A stretch of DNA of 64,000 nt from CAWCGU01 sp963838095 (GTDB lineage Bacteria > Actinomycetota > Thermoleophilia > Solirubrobacterales > 70-9). The notes below the pieces were generated by a model. It searched no databases, was not told the DNA's origin, and was given only the letters and a program-made list of their open reading frames with translations. Within the stretch, counting starts at the first letter, position 1. Each line of letters opens with the position of its first letter. The DNA lies in assembly GCA_963838095.1 (NCBI GenBank), contig CAWIPO010000006.1:558001-622000 (forward strand), read 5' to 3'. This document shows positions 1-8,785 of the stretch, in pieces. A program made the translations under genes and the position numbers.

Positions 1-24
1 TCCCGCCGTATTAGTCTCCAACCA

Positions 25-468
25 ATGGGTGGACGGTTTGAAGGAACGGTCGTGATCGATCGCCCGATCAACGACGTTTTCCATTTCCTCGCGGACGGGG
101 AGAACGACCCCAAGTTCAGCCCCCGGGTGCTCGAGATCGCGAAGACGACCGACGGCCCTTCGGGGGTTGGCACCGTTTACTCGAGCACCGTCAAGGACGC
201 GGGGATGAAGACGAAGCGCGAGTTCGAGCTGACCGATTTCGAGCCGCCGACCAAGATCCGTTGGAAGGAGATCTCGAAGAACCTGGTCACCGCTACCTCG
301 GGCGGGTACGACCTCGTTCCGGCGAACGGAGGGACGAAGCTGACCGTCTTCAACGAGCTGGAGGGGCACGGGTTCGGGGTGCTGATCGTGGGGCTCGCGC
401 TGCGAGCGGCTCGCAAGGACGCCGACGCGTTCGCACAGCGAATCAAGACGGCGGTCGAAGCCGGCTAG
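25..468 (+). CDS. SRPBCC (START-like) family protein
   Basis: 147 aa. The sequence has the polyketide cyclase/SRPBCC layout: an N-terminal strand ending in IDRPINDVFHFLAD, a central strand-rich stretch (YSSTVKDAGMKTKREFELTDFEPP, then KIRWKEIS at about residues 75-85), and a long C-terminal helix rich in Arg/Ala. These proteins form a hydrophobic ligand cavity; the ligand is not deducible here. No signal peptide or membrane segment. It is convergent with the LLM oxidoreductase at 465-1290 and shares the tetranucleotide CTAG as overlapping stop codons. Its upstream context lies outside the window. Family assignment is fairly secure, function unknown. Confidence 0.8.
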   Translation: MGGRFEGTVVIDRPINDVFHFLADGENDPKFSPRVLEIAKTTDGPSGVGTVYSSTVKDAGMKTKREFELTDFEPPTKIRWKEISKNLVTATSGGYDLVPANGGTKLTVFNELEGHGFGVLIVGLALRAARKDADAFAQRIKTAVEAG

Positions 469-1290
469 CGAGGCGAAGCCTGGGCCGGCGCGGCGGCTTC
501 CGCCACCGCTCCCATCGCATCGATCGTGGCGCTGGCGAGGCCGCGGACGACGACAACGTCGAGCGCCTCATACCTCGACAGCGCCGCCTCGGCCTCGTCG
601 CCGTCGCGGGCCGCAACCCCGACGCTGCCCACGCGGCTCGCCCAGGCGAGCGAAGTGGTTGCGATAGCCGTCGTGGAGGTCGCGGTAGAACGCTTCCTCG
701 TTTGCGAGCCGATCTGTCGCGTCCTCGCCCACCGCCGTGCGCACGTATCCGAAGACGGGCGGGGTCTCGCGTCCGGCCTCGGCCGCCCCCGCCTCCACGT
801 GCTTTCGTGCCTGGGCGGCGAACGCCGGCGTCATCCAGTTGAAGAAGACCCCGTCATAGGCGGCGCCGCCCAGGGCGCACATCTTCGGGCCCATCGCAGC
901 CAGCACGAGTCGCACGCCCGGGACCGCCTGGCGAAGCTCCACCTCGGCTTCGCGCATCCGCGTCAACGGCTGCTTCGCGAACCCGGCGCCGACTCCGAGC
1001 CACAGCCGATCGCGGGCGATGCCAACGCGTTCGATTGCCGCGTTGATCGAGCCGGGATCGTGACGATCGAGAGCCATCACAGCGACTCCCAGCTCGGCCG
1101 CATCGCTGCCCTCGGCAAAGGCGGCGAGCGTTGCGAGACCGAGCGCCGCCGGATGGTCGTTGGACCACATCGAGCCGTAGCCAAGCTCGGCGCACCGCGC
1201 GGCAAGCGGCGCGGCGATCTCGGGGTCGAGGCCGGCGGCAACCCCGAATCCGCGGGTCTGCCCCCCGCTTGCGGACCGCTCGTTGCTCAT
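465..1290 (-). CDS. LLM class (F420-type) oxidoreductase, one frameshift
   Basis: Luciferase-like monooxygenase family, probably an F420- or flavin-dependent oxidoreductase of unknown substrate. The N-terminus (GFGVAAGLDPEIAAPLAARC) and the segments GYGSMWSNDH and RLWLGVGAGF are typical TIM-barrel LLM motifs. Start ATG at 1290 overlaps the stop of the upstream rRNA methyltransferase by 4 nt (ATGA), so the two are probably co-translated. The frame breaks near 640, after HFARLGE. Removing one base restores a C-terminus (RVGSVGVAARDGDEAEAALS and onward) that ends at 465; the total length of 826 nt equals 275 codons plus one base. At about 274 aa it is slightly short for the family. Confidence 0.75.
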
Positions 1291-2593
1291 TTCTCCAGCA
1301 GCGCCACGCACTCGATGTGCGGCGTGTGGGGGAACATGTCGATCGGCTTCACTCGCTTCAGCGTATATCCGGCCTCCGCGAGCTGTGCCGCGTTCGGCGC
1401 CAGTGTGGTCGGGTTGCAGGAGACGTACACGATCCGCGGCGCCTCGCATTCGATCACCCGCCTGACGATCTTCTGCGAGAGGCCGGCCCGCGGCGGGTCG
1501 ACGACCACGACGTCGGGCTTTCCCGCCTCCTCCAGAAGCGGACGCAGCCCCAGGCGCGCGTCGGCGCTGCGGAAGCTGGCGTTGGTGATCGCGTTGCGGC
1601 GGGCGTTCTCCTCGGCGTCGGCCACGGCGGCTTCGACGGTCTCGATGCCCCACACCTCGCCGGCGTGGCGGGCGAGCGTGAGAGCGATCGTTCCGATCCC
1701 GCAGTAGAGATCGAAGACGCGCTCGTCGCCGGACAGCCCCGCGTAGCCGGTGGCGACCGAGTAGAGGCGTTCCGCCATCTCCGTGTTGGTCTGGAAGAAG
1801 GCGTCGTGGGAGATCCTCAGCCGGAGCCCGCCGATCTCCTCTTCGAGGAACTCCGAGCCGAGGGCGCCGGTCGGCCCCGTGGTGCCGCTGCCGGGCCCTT
1901 CGATAGCCGTGTGGAGGTCGACCGGGGGGCGGGGGAGCTCGGCGACGGAGGTGACCAGGCGGGTCTGAAGCTGCCCCGTTCGCCGGCCCTCGCGGACGAC
2001 GAGGTTTCGAAGCACCCCGCGGCGTTCGCGGCGGTCGTAGGCCTCGATCCCCTCCGCTCGCGCCCAGGCGCGGATCCGTTGCGGGCCAGGTTGTTCGCCT
2101 CGGATGCGAGCAGGCAATCCTCGGCGTCCACGACCTCGTCCCAGCGCCCGCGGGCGTGGAATCCGAGCACCAGCTCGCCGTCACGTTCGCCGAATGAGTA
2201 CTCGAGCTTGTTGCGGTAGCGCCAGCTCTGAGCGGCGGGCTCGATTTCCTCCAGCTCGAAGCCTTCGAGCCGGCCGATGCGCTTCAGGGCGTCTTCCACC
2301 TGCTCGCGCTTGTGCGTGAGCTGGAGCTCGTAGGGGAGCTCCTGCCACGGTGCACCCGGGCAGGGCTCGCCGCCGTGGTCGCAGCGCGCCGGGACGCGGT
2401 CGGCGCTGGGGCGCAGGATCTCGAGTGCGCTCGCCTCCGCGTAGTCGCGGCGGGTCTTCGACAGCCGCGCCCGCACCCTGTCCCCGGGCAGCGCGCCGCT
2501 GACGAAGACCACGTAGCCGTCGTCGCGGGCGACACCGCGCCCGCCGTGGGCAAGCGATGTGACCTCCAGCTCCAGCTCGGCGCCGCGCTTCAT
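1287..2593 (-). CDS. rlmD: 23S rRNA (uracil-C5)-methyltransferase, RlmD/TrmA family, one frameshift
   Basis: SAM-dependent RNA m5U methyltransferase. The N-terminal TRAM RNA-binding domain (residues about 1-60) is followed by a segment with Cys residues (RCDHGGEPCPG), only partly matching the [4Fe-4S] pattern of RumA/RlmD. The C-terminal Rossmann domain has FDLYCGIGTIAL (SAM site), VVVDPPRAGL and YVSCNPTTL with the nucleophilic Cys, and ends in the general-base region HIECVALLEK. The frame breaks near 2080, between LLASEANNLARN and RIRAWARAEG; adding one base gives about 435 aa. ATG 2593 is chosen because a start at 2629 would overlap the divergent peptidase start. Which uracil is modified cannot be told from sequence. 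Confidence 0.85.
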
Positions 2594-2615
2594 CGTCCCC
2601 CTATCGTTGCAGTGA

Positions 2616-4106
2616 GTGACGTTCGACATCGAGAGCTACAGAACCGAGGCCGAGCGGTTGCTCGAAGAGCTCGATCGCGAGTACTACCTGCATTTCGCCG
2701 GTCACAAGGCCGATTTCGAGCTCGAGGCGATCTACGATCGCTACGCGGACCTGTGCACGCGGGGCAGCGTGGAGGCGTTGCGGGAGGCGGTCGCCGAGGC
2801 GGAGGATCGCGGCGGCGAGGAGCTGCGTCGCCGGCGGTACCTGCTGCGGTTCGCGACGGACGGATACCTCGGCCGGGAGACGAGGGCAGAGGCCGCTGAG
2901 ATGGCGAATCTCGAGGCATCGCTCGAGGTCGAGGCAGGCAGCGAGCGGCTTCCGTATCGGATGGTCGCCGTCGAGCAGGCGAACGAGGAGGATTCCGAGC
3001 GCCGCCGCGCGCTCGAGGACGCTCGCAACGCCGTGCTGGAGCAGCGACTGAACCCGCTCCATCGAGAGGTCCTTGAGCGATCGCACCGGCTGGTCACCGA
3101 GCTCGGGTGGGACAGCTACGCCGACGCTTATGCCGATCTGTGCGAGATCGACCTCGCCGCCCTGGGCCGGTCGGCGGCGGAATTCCTCGAGCGCACCGAG
3201 GATTCATACGCCCGCATCGCTGACCCCGAGCTCGTTCGCCATGTCGGCGCCGGACTTGGCGAGGTACAGCGCTGGGATCTGCCGCGGTTCTTCAGAGCAG
3301 CCGGGCTCGACGCTCCGTTTCCGGCGAGCAAGCTCCTGCCTTCGTTCGCCGAGACCGTCGCGGATCTGGGCGTCGATCTCGCAAGCCAGAGCAACGTCAC
3401 GCTCGACACCGAAGCCCGGCCGAGCAAATCGCCGCGGGCATTCTGCGCCACCCCCAGGGTGCCCGACGAGGTCTACCTGGTGGTGCAGCCGATCGGAGGC
3501 CGCGAGGACTTCGCCGCGCTTCTGCACGAAGGGGGCCACACCGAGCACTTTGCGAACACCGATCCGGAGCTGCCGTTCGAGTACCGGCACCTGGGCGACA
3601 ACTCGGTCACCGAGTCGTTCGCGTTTCTGTTCGACCACCTGAGCGAGGACCCGGACTGGCTTCGGCTGCGGTTGGGCGTCGACGATCCCGAGCCGGTGCT
3701 GGCACACGCGCGGGCGGTGAAGCTCGTGTTCCTGCGGCGATACGCCGCCAAGCTCGCGTTCGAGCTCGAGCTGCACGGGCCGGGCGCCGACCTCCAGGAG
3801 ATGCCGAAGCGCTACGCGAGCCTTCTCGGGGCGGCGACGCGGGTCGATTGGCCGGCGGTGAGCTGGCTCTCCGACGTCGACCCGGGCTTCTACGTCGCCT
3901 GCTATCTGCGGGCGTGGGCGTTGGAGTCGCGCTGGCGTGCCCACCTGCGCCGGCGTTTTGGAACGGAATGGTTTACGCAGCCGGAGGCCGGCGGGTGGCT
4001 TCGAGGGCTGTGGAGCCAGGGTCAGCGCCTGCGCGCCGACGAGCTCCTCGCCGAACAGCTCGGCGAGGAGTTGAACCTCGGTGCGCTCGCGGAGGAGTTC
4101 GTCTAG
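2616..4106 (+). CDS. M3-like (thimet/oligoendopeptidase F type) metallopeptidase
   Basis: 496 aa, all-helical. Zinc motif HEGGH is at residues 304-308, with a downstream Glu in SVTESFAFLFDHL about 25 residues later, as in gluzincin M3 oligopeptidases. The N-terminal half (EREYYLHFAG... helical lid) resembles the prolyl-like helical domain of the family. No signal peptide, so probably cytosolic, cleaving short peptides. GTG start at 2616; GTG at 2612 is out of frame. The start lies only 22 bp from the divergent methyltransferase start. It is convergent with the histone-like gene through a shared CTAG. Confidence 0.8.
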   Translation: MTFDIESYRTEAERLLEELDREYYLHFAGHKADFELEAIYDRYADLCTRGSVEALREAVAEAEDRGGEELRRRRYLLRFATDGYLGRETRAEAAEMANLEASLEVEAGSERLPYRMVAVEQANEEDSERRRALEDARNAVLEQRLNPLHREVLERSHRLVTELGWDSYADAYADLCEIDLAALGRSAAEFLERTEDSYARIADPELVRHVGAGLGEVQRWDLPRFFRAAGLDAPFPASKLLPSFAETVADLGVDLASQSNVTLDTEARPSKSPRAFCATPRVPDEVYLVVQPIGGREDFAALLHEGGHTEHFANTDPELPFEYRHLGDNSVTESFAFLFDHLSEDPDWLRLRLGVDDPEPVLAHARAVKLVFLRRYAAKLAFELELHGPGADLQEMPKRYASLLGAATRVDWPAVSWLSDVDPGFYVACYLRAWALESRWRAHLRRRFGTEWFTQPEAGGWLRGLWSQGQRLRADELLAEQLGEELNLGALAEEFV

Positions 4107-4933
4107 CTGCTCTTCCGAGCCGCCGGCTTGCGAGCCGTCGACTTCCGCGCCGCCGGCTTCCGAGCCGTCGACTTCCGCGCCGCCGGCTTCCGCGCCGTCG
4201 ACTTGCGGCTGCTCTTCGCGCTGCTCTTTCGGGCACCGCCCTTGCTCGACCCGCCGCTTCCCAAGCGGCGATCGATGTCGCCGACGATTCCCTTGCGCGC
4301 CTGGTTGGCGCTCTCGTAGGTGCGGACCTTGCGCAGATCGGCCGGCTCGAGCTTCGCGAGCCGCGACTTGATCTGCGGCACGGTGAGCTGGTCGTAGGCG
4401 GTGATCGGGAAGGTCGGCGGCGCACCAACCCGGCGTCGGGCCTCGTCGATGCGCTTCAGCGGCTCGTCCCCGAGATCGCGCGCGGCGCGGCTGGCGCGGC
4501 CGGCGGCGGCGGTCGTCTGGCGGCGGGCGCGACTGCTTGCCTTCTCGGCTCGCTTGCGCACGGTGGTCGTGCGCGACTCCACATCCTTGCGCACTTCCTT
4601 GGTCCGGACGTCGATCTCCTTGCGGGCGTCCTTGAGCATCTTCTCGAGATCGCGCAGAAGCTCGTTCTGGTACTTGCGGCCGCGGGTTACCAGCTTCGAG
4701 ACCAGTTCCTCCGCGTCACGAGAGGTCATCCGCCCGCGCTTGACGGACTCGTCCACGACCTCTTGAAGGCGGTCGCGGGAGATCGTCACGCTGCGCTCGA
4801 GCGCGTCGCGGAACGCCTCCACGCTCTTGTCGGCGCGGCTGGCCGACGCTGAGGCGGCGCTGCGCTTGGGGGCGCTCTTCTTTGTGGAACGGCTGCTGCG
4901 CGCCTTGGTCGACTTCCCGGAAGCTGCTGCCAT
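4103..4933 (-). CDS. histone H1-like Lys/Arg/Ala-rich protein
   Basis: 276 aa, very basic. The N-terminus is Lys/Ser-rich, followed by a long charged helix (about residues 35-175, DALERSVTISRDRLQEVVDE and RKDVESRTTTVRKRAEKA) like phasin or heparin-binding hemagglutinin-type coiled coils. A globular segment then includes ITAYDQLTVPQIKSRLAKLE, and the C-terminal tail has three tandem copies of the decapeptide RKSTARKPAA. Such tails bind DNA non-specifically in actinobacterial histone-like proteins, so a nucleoid or envelope-polyanion role is plausible. A good ribosome site (AAGGAGAG) precedes ATG 4933. Convergent with the M3 gene. Confidence 0.7.
   Translation of the reverse strand: MAAASGKSTKARSSRSTKKSAPKRSAASASASRADKSVEAFRDALERSVTISRDRLQEVVDESVKRGRMTSRDAEELVSKLVTRGRKYQNELLRDLEKMLKDARKEIDVRTKEVRKDVESRTTTVRKRAEKASSRARRQTTAAAGRASRAARDLGDEPLKRIDEARRRVGAPPTFPITAYDQLTVPQIKSRLAKLEPADLRKVRTYESANQARKGIVGDIDRRLGSGGSSKGGARKSSAKSSRKSTARKPAARKSTARKPAARKSTARKPAARKSS
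4116..4205. repeat. 30-bp tandem repeat inside the histone-like gene
   Basis: About three near-identical 30-bp units read on the minus strand as RKSTARKPAA. The codon choice is also repeated, so this is a recent DNA-level expansion and a likely site of copy-number variation between strains. Confidence 0.85.
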
Positions 4934-5043
4934 TAGATCTCTCCTTGTGCTCGAAGCTTGCTTTGGCGGTGACTATTTCATGTACCCCGCTGGCGCGCTT
5001 GCAAGACATGAGACACTGGTGGTGGCGACGGGAACCGCATTGA

Positions 5044-5069
5044 GGGCGCGCGTGGGCGAACGCGCGCCC
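5044..5069 (-). terminator. strong hairpin downstream of the EEP-family gene
   Basis: Perfect 9-bp stem GGGCGCGCG / CGCGCGCCC with an 8-nt loop, 8 bp past the stop of the minus-strand gene at 5077. No U tract follows, so it is either a rho-independent-like actinobacterial terminator or an RNA 3'-end stabiliser. Confidence 0.5.
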
Positions 5070-5076
5070 CCAGTTG

Positions 5077-5912
5077 TTAGGGGCTGAGCTCGAAATTCGC
5101 TTCCACGGGGTGGTGGTCGGATGGCCGCAACCGCAATCCATCGGCAGCGATCTCCCGCCGCTCGGGAGGCCAACGCGACGGGTGGCTCGATCGGTTGCAG
5201 GCCGCGGGCGAGCAGGTGGTCGACCACATCTCCCGGGCTGGGCGATCTGAGGTCGTGGAGACTTTCCAGTCGCTCGAAGACTGCGGCGCTGGAGTGTGCG
5301 CGCAGGTTCAGATCGCCGCCGAATATGAGCGCGCTCGCGCCGGCCCATGCGACGGCTGTGTCCGCGGCAAGGCTGACGTCCTCCTCCGGCCAGATCAGGG
5401 GGGCGGCCTGCGAGGCGTGCAGATTGGCGACACAGATGTCGGAGTCGAGACGGGTGAACGCCATCGTCCGCCGCTCGGGTTGGCGGCGCAGTCGCGGCAC
5501 AGGGCTCGGGCGCAGGACGAGCTCGCGCCGCTCGGCGATTCTCTCTGAGCGAACGAGGGTGACGTTTGACCCTCCCTCTCCCGACTTGATCAGGTCGGGG
5601 TTACGGCGGGCGATCGCCGTTCGCAGCCATGGCAGGCTGTTTCGCGCGGTGAGAGCGAGGTGGAATTCGGCGTCGCAGTCGCGGGCCAGGGGAGCGGCCC
5701 AGCGAGGCGGAGCCTCCTGCAGCATCGCGACGTCCCAGGAGGCGGCGGCGAGGATCGAGGCGAACTCGGAGTACAGCTCGCGGTTCACCTGAACGTGGGT
5801 GTCGTTTCGCTCCGATGATCCCGAGCAGCCGCGAGCGCCACGTGAAGAGGGCGGGGTCAGGTGGGTGATCCTGCCCGTGGTAGAGGTTCCAGCTGAGTAC
5901 GCGCAGCGCCAC
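5077..5912 (-). CDS. endonuclease/exonuclease/phosphatase (EEP) family hydrolase, two frameshifts
   Basis: Metal-dependent EEP-fold hydrolase (DNase I/sphingomyelinase superfamily). Motifs: LRVLSWNLYHG at the N-terminus, VAMLQEAPPRW (metal-binding Glu), ICVANLHAS, LIFGGDLNLR (Asp/Asn pair) and, after correcting a break near 5155, the C-terminal SDHHPVEANFEL with the catalytic Asp-His. A second break lies near 5820, between the WNLYHG segment and ERNDTHVQVNRELYSEF. GTG 5912 is preferred; GTG 5942 would overlap the divergent argF start. Substrate (nucleic acid, phospholipid or phosphoester) cannot be assigned. Confidence 0.75.
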
Positions 5913-5937
5913 CGCGCGTAGTATCGGCGGCTTCGAT

Positions 5938-6827
5938 GGCACGGCACTTCCTCACCGGCGAGGAGTTGACGCAGCGACGAGCTTGCTTCTCTGCTCGATC
6001 GGGCAGGGGAGCTGAAGCGAGGTCGCGAGCAGGGAGAGGGAGCGGATGCGCTTGCGGGGAAGTCGGTCGCGCTGGTCTTCGAGCGTCCCTCGACACGGAC
6101 GCGGATCAGCTTCGAGGTCGGCGTCGCGGAGCTGGGGGGGACGCCGATCGTGCTGCGGGGCGACGAGTTGCAGCTCTCGCGCGGCGAATCGGTCGGCGAC
6201 AGCGCGCGAACACTGTCGCGCTTCGTGCACGCGATCGCGGCCCGGCACGGGAGCGCACGAGCCCGTCGTCGAGCTGGCCGAGGAAGGGAGCGTGCCGGTG
6301 ATCAACGCGCTCACCCCGCTTCATCATCCGTGCCAGGCGCTCGCCGACCTGATGACGCTGCGCGAGCGCTTCGGCGAGCTGTCCGGCCTGCGGCTCGCTT
6401 TCGTCGGCGACGGCGCGTGCAACGTCGCCCGCTCGCTCGCGATCCTGGGGCGGACCGCCGGGAGTCGAGTTCGTGGTCGGGTCGCCCGAGGGGTACAGGC
6501 TGGAGGAAGAGCTGGGGGTCGAGCAGACCGCCGACCCGCGAGCGGCGGTTGCCGGGCGCCGACGCGGTCTACGCCGACGTCTGGGTGAGCATGGGCGACG
6601 AGGACGCGGCCGAGAAGCGACGAGCGGACCTCGCGCCCTTCCAGGTCAACGCGGAGCTGATCGCGGCGGCGTCAGAGCGCGCGATCGCGATGCACTGCCT
6701 GCCGGCACATCCCGGGGAGGAGATCACCGCCGAGGTCCTCTACGGGGATCGCTCGGCGGTCTGGGACCAAGCCGAGAACCGCCTCCACTCCCAGAAGGCG
6801 CTGCTCGAGCTGCTGCTGAGCGGCTAG
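5938..6827 (+). CDS. argF: ornithine carbamoyltransferase, several frameshifts
   Basis: Arginine biosynthesis: ornithine + carbamoyl phosphate to citrulline. The carbamoyl-phosphate site FERPSTRTRISFEVG and the segments NALTPLHHPCQALADL, LAFVGDGACNVARS, DVWVSMGD and the ornithine-site HCLPAHPGEEI are all present. They are spread over all three frames, with breaks near 5970, 6255, 6465 and 6555; total length (890 nt) is close to the usual 300 codons. Because every motif is intact, sequence errors are more likely than a pseudogene. A possible -10 box TAGTAT lies at 5919-5924. No other arg genes are nearby. It shares a CTAG stop overlap with the next convergent gene. Confidence 0.85.
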
Positions 6828-7177
6828 GCGCCGCCCCAGAGGATCATCGAGTTCGGGTCGTCAGGATCGACGCGGACGGTGATCTCCGACCCCACCTGGT
6901 AGGCCGGCATCTGCTGCTCGACCATCGCCTGGGTGAAGGTCGTCGCGTAGGGCGCGCCGCCGGCGGGCTTCACCTCGACCGTGATCGAGTACTCCTTGCC
7001 GCCGAGATCGCTGCGCCCGGTCGGCTCGAGCGCCTGCAGCGTCGCCGGCGTATCGACCCCCGACTGGTTCAGCTTCATCGCCTTCTGCGCATAGGCCTGC
7101 TGCTCACCGAGACCGCCAACCGAGGACTGCCCCCCGGCCATCTTGGCCGCGTCCTTCATCTTGTCCATGAATCCCAC
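6824..7177 (-). CDS. small hypothetical protein
   Basis: 117 aa. N-terminus MGFMDKMKDAAKMAGG, amphipathic and Met/Lys-rich, then a strand-rich domain ending EITVRVDPDDPNSMILWGGA. I do not recognise a named family; the tail resembles short OB-like or 'DUF3592-type' redox-neutral domains seen in actinobacterial hypotheticals. GTG 7177 is selected because AAGGAGG at 7184-7190 lies 6 nt upstream; ATG 7168 would be 15 nt away. Cytosolic, no TM segment. Convergent with argF (CTAG overlap). Confidence 0.65.
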   Translation of the reverse strand: MGFMDKMKDAAKMAGGQSSVGGLGEQQAYAQKAMKLNQSGVDTPATLQALEPTGRSDLGGKEYSITVEVKPAGGAPYATTFTQAMVEQQMPAYQVGSEITVRVDPDDPNSMILWGGA

Positions 7178-7226
7178 TTCGAGCCTCCTTGGTTGGGGAC
7201 GATGCGCCGACTCTACTGCCGTCTCC

Positions 7227-7719
7227 CTAGTCCAGCCATCGAGGTTCCTCGAAGCCCCCGTACTCCTGAATCGCCCCCACGATGTGGTTCCAAAGGCGGG
7301 AGCCTTCGAGAACTCGTAGGAAGCACACGCCATATGGCAGTCGCCCCAGCTTCTTGCCGCTGCTGGATGTTGGCGCGTGATTGAGAGTGTGCCGTCGGAG
7401 GCAGCTGCGCGGCAGTTGGAGCAGTTCAAGCCAGTAGTTCTCAATCTCGTCGATCGTGAGTCCGTTGCCCGTGTAGACATTCAGTCGGAGCGTGATCCGT
7501 TTCGGTGGTACACGTAGCGATTTGGCCAGGAAGCGGGCGAAGAGAACCATCATTTGAGGATCTGAATTGGCGAAAACGAGGTCGTTTCGCGATTTGGAGC
7601 CCTCGGCCCAATAGAGCATGCATCCGGCCTGATGCAGCGGCGATCTCGCCGACCGCCAGCCCTTGCAATCGCAGCCTGCGAGCTTCTTCCCGCTCGGAGG
7701 GTTTCGGGTGCTTCCCCAT
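7227..7719 (-). pseudogene. HTH/LAGLIDADG-like DNA-binding protein with internal deletion
   Basis: The first 30 residues (GKHPKPSEREEARRLRLQGL, then AVGEIAA) are the start of a homeodomain-like HTH. They run, with a frame change near 7640, straight into GCMLYWAEGSKSR, VFANSDPQMMVLFARFL and QEYGGFEEPRWLD, hallmarks of a family of intron-endonuclease-like actinobacterial proteins. In full-length members known to me the HTH recognition helix and a linker of several tens of residues lie between these parts. Here they are missing, so the gene is probably inactivated. Its GC content is visibly lower than its surroundings, suggesting horizontal origin. ATG 7719 is 3 bp from a LexA-type box. Confidence 0.6.
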
Positions 7720-7722
7720 TAG

Positions 7723-7736
7723 CGAACAGATGTTCG
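7723..7736. promoter_or_regulatory. LexA (SOS) box
   Basis: CGAACAGATGTTCG is an exact match to the Gram-positive/actinobacterial LexA consensus CGAAC-N4-GTTCG, inside an 18-bp near-perfect palindrome (7721-7738). It sits immediately upstream of the HTH/LAGLIDADG-like gene start (minus strand) and 53 bp before tRNA-Glu (plus strand). Confidence 0.7.
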
Positions 7737-7788
7737 CTTACGACTCGGATGGAAGCGGGCGAGGCGAACCGTAGACTTGCAAGTGCAA

Positions 7789-7861
7789 GGCCCCGTGGTG
7801 TACTGGTTTAGCACGCAGCCCTTTCAAGGCTGAAGAGCGAGTTCAATCCTCGTCGGGGCTA
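7789..7861 (+). tRNA. tRNA-Glu (UUC)
   Basis: 73 nt cloverleaf. Acceptor GGCCCCG pairs with CGGGGCT (one G-U), the anticodon arm is CAGCC-CTTTCAA-GGCTG with anticodon TTC, and the T-arm contains TTCAATC. Discriminator A. CCA is not encoded. A possible -10 box TAGACT lies at 7772-7777. Confidence 0.93.
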
Positions 7862-7950
7862 TCTCAGAGTTTCTCGACGTCCCTCGCGGGTATCTCTACA
7901 CCGGCATGGAGGTACTCGAAGTCCTATCCCTCTGGGAAAGGAGGTCAGGG

Positions 7951-8010
7951 ATGTACATCGGTATTGGAACACTCATTGTCATTCTGATTCTGGTCTTGCT
8001 GCTCGCCTAG
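7951..8010 (+). CDS. 19-residue hydrophobic membrane peptide
   Basis: Encodes MYIGIGTLIVILILVLLLA, a single transmembrane helix. A textbook ribosome site AAAGGAGGT (7937-7945) precedes the ATG. Very short hydrophobic proteins beginning MYIGIGT occur widely in actinobacteria as unannotated small membrane proteins; the role is unknown. It follows tRNA-Glu by 90 bp and is followed by a hairpin, so it looks like a monocistronic unit. Confidence 0.55.
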   Translation: MYIGIGTLIVILILVLLLA

Positions 8011-8014
8011 CGCC

Positions 8015-8033
8015 GTGCGTCTTTGGGACGCAC
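8015..8033 (+). terminator. hairpin after the small membrane peptide
   Basis: GTGCGTC-TTTGG-GACGCAC, 7-bp perfect stem starting 5 nt past the stop codon of the 19-aa ORF. There is no U tract. A second mini-hairpin TGGA-ACGC-TCCA follows directly. Confidence 0.5.
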
Positions 8034-8073
8034 TGGAACGCTCCAGCGGGGCCTCTCCGTTTAGCCGATCCGC

Positions 8074-8778
8074 CTACTTGCGTCGCGCCGCCGGCTCTTC
8101 CTTCGCCAGCTGACGCAGGTTGGTGAACGCGCGGCCGAGAAGCAGCAGGATCATCCCGCCGGCGATCACGAGCCCGACGACGTCGAACACCGTCAGGTCC
8201 AGTCCGACCAGGTTGAAGTCCAGACCCAGCTCGAGCGCCAGCGCCGTGTTCAGCAGGATCAGGATCGCCCGGATCTCGGTCGGTCCGAAGTAGCCGTAGC
8301 CGAGCCGGAAGCGGCCGAACGCGTAGCTCTCGAGATAGACGTTGATCGACAGGATCAGATACGCGACCACGATCAGCGTCCCGGTCGACAGCAGCATGAA
8401 CGGCGACAGCCCCAGCCCGACCCCGATCGCCGCCGTCGCCATCGCGTCGACCAGGTGATCGAGGTAATAGCCGTACTTCGGACGCTGGATCTGACGCACC
8501 CTCGCCAGCGTCCCGTCGAGGCTGTCGCCCAGCCACTGGACGACCAGCAGGCCGCTCGCCACCCACAGCCAGGCGCTGTCGTTGTTCGAGAGCCCGTAGG
8601 CGGCGCAGATCCCGAACGCCGCCAGCACACCAAGCGCGGTGAGGTCATCGGGCAGAATCCAGCGTGGGAGCTTTCCCGCTGCCCACGGCAGGAAGCGCCG
8701 CTCGAACGGCGCCAGGAGGAAGTTAGGCTCCCGCTCCGCTTCGACGGCTTGTTCGAGCGCGCCCTCGCGACTCTCCAC
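8074..8778 (-). CDS. CDP-alcohol phosphatidyltransferase family protein
   Basis: About 234 aa integral membrane enzyme of phospholipid synthesis. The family signature D-x2-D-G-x2-A-R-x8-G-x3-D-x3-D is complete: DSLDGTLAR then GYYLDHLVD (residues about 84-110). Several TM helices follow (GLSPFMLLSTGTLIVVAYLI and further). The alcohol acceptor (inositol, glycerol phosphate or other) cannot be fixed from these motifs. Start GTG 8778 is an inference: the ATG further upstream would run into the divergent lgt gene, whose start is only 8 bp away. Confidence 0.8.
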   Translation of the reverse strand: MESREGALEQAVEAEREPNFLLAPFERRFLPWAAGKLPRWILPDDLTALGVLAAFGICAAYGLSNNDSAWLWVASGLLVVQWLGDSLDGTLARVRQIQRPKYGYYLDHLVDAMATAAIGVGLGLSPFMLLSTGTLIVVAYLILSINVYLESYAFGRFRLGYGYFGPTEIRAILILLNTALALELGLDFNLVGLDLTVFDVVGLVIAGGMILLLLGRAFTNLRQLAKEEPAARRK

Positions 8779-8785
8779 GAACTGA

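Noticed and set aside
568..2184. A 538-codon minus-strand frame joining two genes
   Set aside because: Only its C-terminal half matches the LLM protein; the N-terminal half is an out-of-frame reading of the methyltransferase caused by the frame breaks.
4116..4205. CRISPR-like regular repeats
   Set aside because: Units are contiguous, with no unique spacers, and are in frame inside a coding gene.
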